DNA of 64,000 nt from Chinchilla lanigera (lineage: Eukaryota > Chordata > Mammalia > Rodentia > Chinchillidae): NCBI RefSeq assembly GCF_000276665.1, contig NW_004955502.1:1024245-1088244 (forward strand), in the 5' to 3' direction. This document shows positions 57,666-64,000 of this stretch, piece by piece (position 1 is the stretch's first letter; the number at the start of each line of letters is the position of its first letter). A program made the translations under genes and the position numbers. A model generated the notes under the pieces. It was given only the letters and a program-made list of their open reading frames with translations, searched no databases and was not told the origin of the DNA.

Positions 57666-57969
57666 CTTGAATAACTGATTGTTTGTACAGGGTGAGATAG
57701 GGTAAATATGTTTCAGTCTTCTACATGTGGATATCCACTTTTCCCATAGCCCCTTGTTAAAGAGGCTGTCTTTTTGCAGATGTGTGCTTTCGGTGTTACT
57801 GTCACCTGTAACTGTGTGGGTTTGTTTTGTGTCCTCTATTCTAGTTTATATGCCACTAACACGTTACTTTTGTTACTGGGTTTGCAGTATCTATTTAAAG
57901 CTGATGTTATGCTGCCTTTATCATTACACTTCCTTCTCAGGATTACTTTGGATATTTTGGCCTTTTTTG

Positions 57970-58093
57970 TTTGTCTCTGTTTTTTTGGGGGGTTTTTTGG
58001 TTTTTTGTTTTTTTTTTCCATTACCTGGAATCAAACTCATGACCTTGCGCTTGCCAGGTGGGCGCTGTGTCACTGAGCTAAATCCCCAGTCCC
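57970..58093 (-). repeat. ID SINE, minus strand, with TSD
   Basis: T/G-rich tail, 'attacctggaatcaaactca', 'tgaccttgcgcttgccaggt' and 'cactgagctaaatccccagt'. Target-site duplication 'gccttttttg' / 'gtcttttttg' (57960-57969 and 58094-58103), one mismatch. Confidence 0.9.
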
Positions 58094-59677
58094 GTCTTTT
58101 TTGATTCTATATGAAAATTAGAATTTTTTTAGCTTTTGGAAGAATGTCATTGGTGATCTGATGGGACTTGCATTGAATCTTTAGGTTCCTTTTGATAATT
58201 TGATTATTTTAACATTATTAATTCTGCCAGTCAATGAACACAGGAGATACCTTCATCTTCTAGGGTCTTCCTCATTTTCTTTCTTCAGTGCTCTGTAATT
58301 TTCATTGTAGAGGTCTTTCAACACCTTGGTTAGGGAAGTCCCTAGGTATTTCATTGAAGGTATTGTGAATGGAATTGTTTTCTTGATTTCTTTCCTGTGA
58401 GTTCATTACTGGAATTGAGAAAAGTTTTTAATACTTGTATGTCACTTTGCTGAATTTATCAGATCCAGAAGTCTTCTGGAGGATTTTTTGCAATCTTCAT
58501 ATAAAGTCATATCAGCTGCAGATAGGGATCTTTTGACTTTTTCCTTACATATTTGTACTGCTTGTGTTTCATGTTCCTGCTTAAATTTTCCAGCTAAAAT
58601 TTAAGTATTGTCTTAAAGTGGTGCAGACGGATGTCTTTGTGTCATTCCTGATTTAAAGGAAAGGCTTCTAGTTTCCCTCATTCAGTATGATATTGGCTTA
58701 GGGTTTGTCATACTTAGTCACTGTTATATTAAAGTAAGATCATGTTATAAATAGTTTCTTTAGGGATTTTTATCAGGAGAGGGTATTAGATTTTGTAGAA
58801 AGCTTTCTCTGTATCTACTGAGTTTATCATGTAGTTTTTATCTTTGATTCTGTTTATCTGCTATATTACATTTATTGATTAGTGTAGATTAAATAACTCT
58901 TGCATCCCTGGAATGAAACTAACTTGATCATAGTGCATGATTTTTTTAAGGTATTGGAGAACTCTGTTTGCAAAAATTTTGAGAATTTTTGCAGCTAAGG
59001 TCAGAAAGAATAATCTTAATATTCTGTAGTGAATTTGTCTGATTCTGGGCTTTTCTTTGCTGGGAGACTTTCTTATTATTGTTTCAATTTTTTAGCTATT
59101 TAAATTGATATACCCTATTACCTTAATTATGGTAGGATTTATGTGTCTAAAACCTTTTCCATTTCATCTAGATTTTTTAATTTATTGGAATAAAAATTTT
59201 TAAAGTAATTCCTAATCATCATCTGGATTCCAGTAACATCTGTAGTATTATTCTCCCTTTCATCTCTAATTTCATTAATTTGGGTCCTCTTTTTTTCTTC
59301 TTTTGGTTAGTTTAGGTAAAAGTTTATCAACCTTGTTTATCTTTTCAAAGAAACAACTGATTCATTCAGCCTTTGAACTGTTCATTTAGTCTTTTGCTCA
59401 TTAACGTCACCTCTGATGTTTATTGTCTCTTCCTTTTACTGCTTTTGAGTTTGATTTTGTCCTGTTTTTTCCAATAATCTGAGATACATCGCTGGGTTAT
59501 TTGTTTGAGATTGCTTTCATTTTCTAACATAACCACTCATATCTATAAACTTCCCTCTTAGAATGTCCTTCCTGTGTCCCACAGATTCTGGTGTGTTTCG
59601 CTTCCATTTTCATTGGGTTTTATGAATTTTTCCAGCTTCCTCATGATTTCTGCAGTGACCATTCAAAAGTAATCATT

Positions 59678-59759
59678 AAGGGGGCTGGGAATTTAGCTCA
59701 GCGGCAAAAGCGCCTGCCTGGCATGCGCAGGGTCGTGAGTTCGGTTCCCGGTATCGGAG

Positions 59760-59782
<23 letters not shown>
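59678..59782 (+). repeat. Young ID SINE, plus strand, with perfect TSD
   Basis: 'ggggctgggaatttagctca', 'gcggcaaaagcgcctgcctg' and 'gtcgtgagttcggttcccgg', then a long pure A tail. Target-site duplication 'aaaagtaatcatt' is perfect (59665-59677 and 59783-59795). The long unbroken A tail indicates recent insertion. Confidence 0.95.
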
Positions 59783-59790
<8 letters not shown>

Positions 59791-59960
59791 TCATTCAAAA
59801 TTAGTGATTATTCAAAATTGAATTATTTAATAACCTTATGCTGGCAGTTTTTTATAGTTTCTCCCACTGTTGATTTCTAGCTTCTTTTGCTTAGATGCCT
59901 CTCTAGATCTCGTTTGCATGGAGATAACAGAGTGGGTCTGTTGTTGTTTTTTTTTTAATT

Positions 59961-60625
59961 TACTTGACAATCTGACTTAAGATATGCTTCCTTAGAAAAA
60001 AATTATTGAGCTTTAATCTTGAATCAGGAAATTACATGAATAAGTAAGTTATACACAGCATATCTAGCAGAAGTACAAGTTGAGATTCCTCTGGCTATAT
60101 ATAGGTGGCTAACTTCTTTGAAGAATTACATTAAGCTATATTTACCGCAATTCAATTAAATATGTTGGCAGAATTTACAGAGAAACCTTTTTTATGCTGG
60201 TTAATACTGCAAAACCAGGAGCTACAAAATATCTGACATTGAATAACGTATAGGTAAAAAAAACTTTTGAGTTACTCATAGTTCTGGACGCTGAATCCAA
60301 GACTGGGCAGCCCCGGTGCTGGGCCTCGGTTACACCCCCACACAGTGGGCTGCTCCTTGGCCGGAGTGAATGCAAGTAGGAGAGCGCATCGGACAGTGAG
60401 ATGAGAATCAAGAATGACTTAGGATCCAAGCTTACTCTTGTCATGTCAATCTGCTCCTATAGAAACCAGCCGGGTGCCCTCATGGGAAGTAATTGGCTTG
60501 CTTATGGACCTCTGCAGGTAACACCTCACTGACCTAACCAGCTGTAACTATATCCCACATTTCAAAAGTTTTACCACCTCTGAACAATCACAGCACGACC
60601 AAGTTTCTATACAAGTGTCCTCAAG
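59961..60625. other. Unassigned sequence
   Basis: 60270-60480 is GC-richer ('ggcagccccggtgctgggcc') and could belong to an old element. The 89-codon minus frame here has no motif. Confidence 0.45.
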
Positions 60626-60629
60626 ACCA

Positions 60630-61092
60630 GTGTCTTCAAGCCGTCTCAGCAGTTTGGGCACCAGGGACCAGTTCGGTGAAAGGCAGATTTTTCACAGACG
60701 ACTGTTTGGGGGGTGATTCAAGTGCATTTCAGTGAAGCCCTCTGTGATAATGTTGATCCGTATTTTCTTCATGTTTCAGCATCCCCTCAAATCGTCAGGC
60801 ATTAGACTCTCATGAGGAGTGTGCAAGAGGCTACTCACGTGTGCTGGCCACAGCAGGGCTGGAGCAGCGCGCTCTGAGGATCTGGAGCCACCGCTGATCT
60901 GATTGATCTGATAAGAGGCTGAGCTCAAGCCCTCAGGAAGCAATGTGCTGGGCCAGGAGCCACTGTAAACAGAGGTAGAGGTTGCCTGTCTGCCCCCAGG
61001 CTCTGCCTGCAGTGTGGCCCGGTTCCTAACAGGCCACAGATACAATCCACACTCCTCTGTAGCTGTCGGGGTGGGATTGGGGACACCAGCTT
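60630..61092 (+). mobile_element. hAT-like non-autonomous DNA transposon
   Basis: Left end: 'gtttgggcaccagggaccag', 'ttcggtgaaaggcagatttt' and 'tcacagacgactgtttgggg'. Middle: 'ctcaaatcgtcaggcattag' and 'actctcatgaggagtgtgca', then 'ccaccgctgatctgattgat'. Right end: 'gtgtggcccggttcctaaca', 'ggccacagata' and 'tgggattggggacacca'. These are the ends of a well-known mammalian hAT MITE family whose name I do not assert. The 154-codon minus frame (60776-61240) is inside or next to it and is not a gene. Confidence 0.82.
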
Positions 61093-61435
61093 TAGAGGAC
61101 ACTTGCAAATGCACCCAAACTATAATAAAGCTTAACCATGCTTTTTTCCCCTCCTTTCTTATGTATTTACTTAAGTCTTCTCTTTTTTTTCTTTTATTGT
61201 AAAGAGAAAAAGTTAAACAGACAATGAAACCCAGTTTCAAAACAGGTTAGTAGGACAGTTACAATTGTTGTTACAATGCATATTGTTGTTGTCTTCCTGG
61301 TAGTTAATCGGAGTACAAGATATAGGCCTGCTATCTTGTCTAAACAATATTAGCACAAAAGCTTCTTTTCAAGGAACTAAGAGATGCTAGCTGTATAATT
61401 ATCTTGACTATGTTGTGAATATGTATATTTTTTTC
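61093..61435. other. T-tract-led unassigned sequence
   Basis: A T-rich run at 61183-61199 leads into 'attgtaaagagaaaaagtta'. The arrangement resembles the A-rich 3' end of a minus-strand retroelement, such as the 3' UTR at 15716, but I see only weak similarity. Confidence 0.35.
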
Positions 61436-61439
61436 TTTA

Positions 61440-61560
61440 GCTGCATTACCTGTCTGTCTCCGTTTCCTAATCTGTAGGGTTATAGTAATACCTATGCTAT
61501 GTGATAGTTATACAAAATAAAAGCAGGTATGTGCAGTAGTTGCCGACACTCAGTAAATGC
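61440..61560 (-). repeat. MIR-like fragment, minus strand
   Basis: 'ctgtctccgtttcctaatct', 'gtagggttatagtaatacct' and 'cagtaaatgctgtgtaagag' follow antisense MIR order ('cctcagtttcctcatctgtaaaatggg..taatacct'). Confidence 0.62.
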
Positions 61561-63880
61561 TGTGTAAGAGTTTGTGAATATGGGACACAAAGATGAGTCA
61601 TTGTCTATGCCAAGATAGCAGTCTGGACACACACTGTCTTACCCATGTCTCTATATGGCCAAAGAATCACATCAGATTTCAAAGACAAAGGGAAATACAT
61701 TTGCAATTTTAAATAGCTTCAGAAATGCTTTGTGTATGTTACTGATTGCATACAGAAAAAAATATGTTGCAGATGCCGTTGTCCAATAACTAAAACTGAC
61801 TGGCTGAAATATTTGAATAAAATATGATTTTTCAAGAATGTTACTGAAGGCCTAGAAGATTTTAATGAGGTACTTTAGCTGATGCATAGAATATCTGTTA
61901 AATTTTAGTCTTAAAATGGAGCAAGCCCTCAATGTGGACGAATGTTTTTAGCTAGATACAATAATTTGGATTTAGAAATTATATAATTTTCCAGATATGT
62001 GGAACTCACATTTATGAGGTATGGTCAAACTATATTGTGAATATTTAAATTTTAAAAATGTATTAAGGTAGAAGACAGTATATTGTCATTGCATCTCATT
62101 ATTTTCTATGGAGTAACAGTTTAATCACAGTGTTTAAAATGTACAGCTGATTTTATTTGGAACTCCATTTCAATATTTTTTAAATCTCTGCTTAATGTCA
62201 TAATATGAAATTTTATCACTGATTGAAAAGTTAAGGAGTGATTTTGAAAATTTACCCTTATTATTTTGTGATTCAGAAAAATTATCGTGAAAAAATACAA
62301 GAGTAACAGAAAAACTTTGTATATTACAAATCTAGCCTTTCAGTGAGAGGATCTCATAATAATTTTGTATTTTGTTATGTCATGAAAATTTGTGCAATAT
62401 TTGAAAGTGAAATACATGAACACCTGGCACTATTTTGCACCATCTCACCATGACTGGATATATGAAATAAATTCACAATTATTTTAACATGACTGTCTCT
62501 CACTTCCTATTTAATATATTGGACCTAAAGTCCTTGGTTTACACCTACACAGCTATTACTACTACCCAATTACCCACCAGAATCTCACCTTCCCTATTCT
62601 ATATCTCTTGCATAATTGATTTAAGAGTCCGTGCTGAACTGCTTCTGCTTCACCTTTTCATTACAGAAACATTTCCCAATTATCAATTATACTAAGGAAT
62701 ATGGAGAAGGCAGTTTTAAAAAAAGCCTCACAGTGATACTAAGAAGAGAAATATACATCAGCGAAACACTAGAGACCAATTAAAAGGTAACAAATCAATA
62801 AATCTATGATTATGTGGTATAATCAATATGCATGAGTAGCAAGAGAATGAAAAATCAGGGAAAAGAAGTCTGGAATGTAGTTAGGTCTAAATACGTTCTT
62901 TGATAATAAGCCTGATAGTCCACTGCTTTTATAGTTGTTTCTTGTTGGATGAGGTTCTAAAGATTTGGTTTGCCCATTGTTCATTCCACAGTATAAGGGA
63001 ATACCTGCAAAGCATTTTCTTATTTGACACTAAGGGTTCTTAACATTATTTTTCTCTTCGTGATTAGGTATTGACACAATTTTGACTTTTGTGTAAATGC
63101 TGCCTGTCCATGCTACATAATTTTAAAATAGAAAAATAAATTATGTAAATATAAGATTACTTGGAGCATTACAGGCAAAAAGCCCATTCTTACTTTGCCA
63201 TTTTGAACTTTAAACTAGAGCAAAAGTGATTAAAATCTATTTTTCTCATTAAGTATTGGTGGTATGAAAAAACATTATTACCTGTAGTAGATTTTACTTT
63301 CATGAAGTGAGTAACTTTTTTAGGCTGTAAGAAAGAAAACTGAGGGTAAAGTAAAACTAATTCTTTTATTTTGTTCTCCCCTTCAAAAAATAGAGTTCCA
63401 TGTGAATCCCACTCTGTAGAATGGACTACTATGATATGCCATAAAATTTCCAGATATTTCAGACCTTATAAAATAACATTTTCTAAGACATTTTTTTCAA
63501 GACTTTTGACTCATGATTTTACTTGAAACTTTAATGCCTTTTTAAAATTCTTGCTCAATGCTACAAAATGCATACACTCACTACAATGATCAAAATATAA
63601 AGAAATTTTTAGAAAATTTATCTCTATCTTTTGAAAGAAAAAACATTTAGAAAATCACAAATGTACTATTATATTATGTGGATACATGTACAGAAATTTG
63701 CTTACTTTATGAGAAAGCATAGTTAGGGGTTCTTTTTCCTTTGTATTTTCCCAAATATTTCTTTAATAAAAGTGTACAATTTTATCCTTTCATTACCAAT
63801 ATCTGGGAGACTGTTTATCCATACTCTCACCTAAACTACAAATATTTTAAAATTTTGTTTACGTGGATAATTGGTTTTTT
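61561..63880. other. Unassigned AT-rich sequence
   Basis: No gene, exon or named repeat recognised over 2.3 kb. Open frames are all under 70 codons. Confidence 0.5.
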
Positions 63881-64000
63881 GTTTTGTATTTTTATTTTTT
63901 GTATTTTTTTTTTTTATTTTAAGGATAAAAGGAGGGAAACATTAACAGACATACAACATTTTACAACATATCACAAGCACAATACAGACAATACAGAGTT
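63881..64000 (-). mobile_element. Possible retroelement 3' end at window edge
   Basis: A T-rich run (63880-63922) followed by 'aaggataaaaggagggaaac' may be the antisense poly-A and 3' UTR of a minus-strand L1 that continues past the window. The call rests on the T tract and position only. Confidence 0.35.

Larger units (their letters stand above)
56550..59960 (-). mobile_element. Second LINE-1, minus strand, directly following
   Basis: A new antisense 3' UTR starts near 56550 ('ctacctatgacccccacttg', 'ttcacttaacttgatcacct', 'actacattttctttatctat'). ORF2 then runs back to about 59960 ('gcgtaagt'-type sites aside: 'ttttgtgtcctctattctag' 57826, 'gtcctattgg..', 'cttagaatgtccttcctgtg' 59558). Three ID insertions at 57047, 57970 and 59678 break it. 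Stop-rich. The 100-125 codon plus frames at 57727-58104 are antisense shadows. Confidence 0.87.

Noticed and set aside
60776..61240. 154-codon minus-strand open frame
   Set aside because: It lies over a hAT-like DNA transposon and its flank; no protein motif.

Overview
This is AT-rich mammalian nuclear DNA without a recognisable host gene. I find no host exon-like coding region, tRNA or rRNA gene, CRISPR array or bacterial-type operon. The open frames are short and mostly fall in retroelement debris or its antisense. The repeat content points to a rodent: tRNA-Ala-derived ID SINEs, monomeric 7SL-derived B1 SINEs (one with the rodent-type ~29 bp internal duplication), and at least one B1+ID composite. 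Mouse/rat-type B2, B4, ORR1 and MT elements were not noticed, so a non-muroid rodent (squirrel-related, beaver or kangaroo-rat side) is my inference. The species cannot be fixed from this window.

Layout. 1-9.2 kb: mostly unassigned AT-rich DNA with two MaLR-type solo LTRs, an old L2-like repeat and a hAT-type MITE. 9.2-19.6 kb: an L1 graveyard, with one plus-strand L1 whose ORF1 and ORF2 are broken, then an old minus-strand L1 into which a younger, internally deleted minus-strand L1 and a C-rich block appear to be inserted. 21.4-26.6 kb: a MaLR internal fragment, a B1-ID composite, and an apparently complete non-autonomous MaLR element (LTR, internal region, LTR) carrying a young ID insertion. 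27-30 kb: MIR fragments, an ID and an old DNA transposon. 30.9-35.5 kb: an L1 3' end on the plus strand facing minus-strand L1 pieces, with a young B1. 35.8-42.2 kb: MIR, B1, L2-like and L1 fragments.

42.2-47.2 kb holds the most unusual structure. Two ~1.3 kb arms in inverted orientation, each carrying the same MaLR LTR plus shared non-LTR flanks, are separated by ~2.3 kb. A run of 115 N (46749-46863) lies inside the right arm. 48.4-50.6 kb: a B1-like SINE, a (CA)n tract, three head-to-tail ID copies and a B1/ID composite. 52.3-60 kb: two successive minus-strand L1 segments carrying four ID insertions. 60.6-61.1 kb: a hAT-like DNA transposon. The rest is unassigned.

Most long L1 segments lie on the minus strand. 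If the window is intronic, this would fit a host gene transcribed on the plus strand, but no exon is visible here. I found no evidence for a new functional gene system. What is notable is structural: the inverted duplication, the complete MaLR element with an internal duplication, and the clustered young SINEs. All family names come from recognising sequence by eye, and boundaries are approximate unless a target-site duplication is cited.
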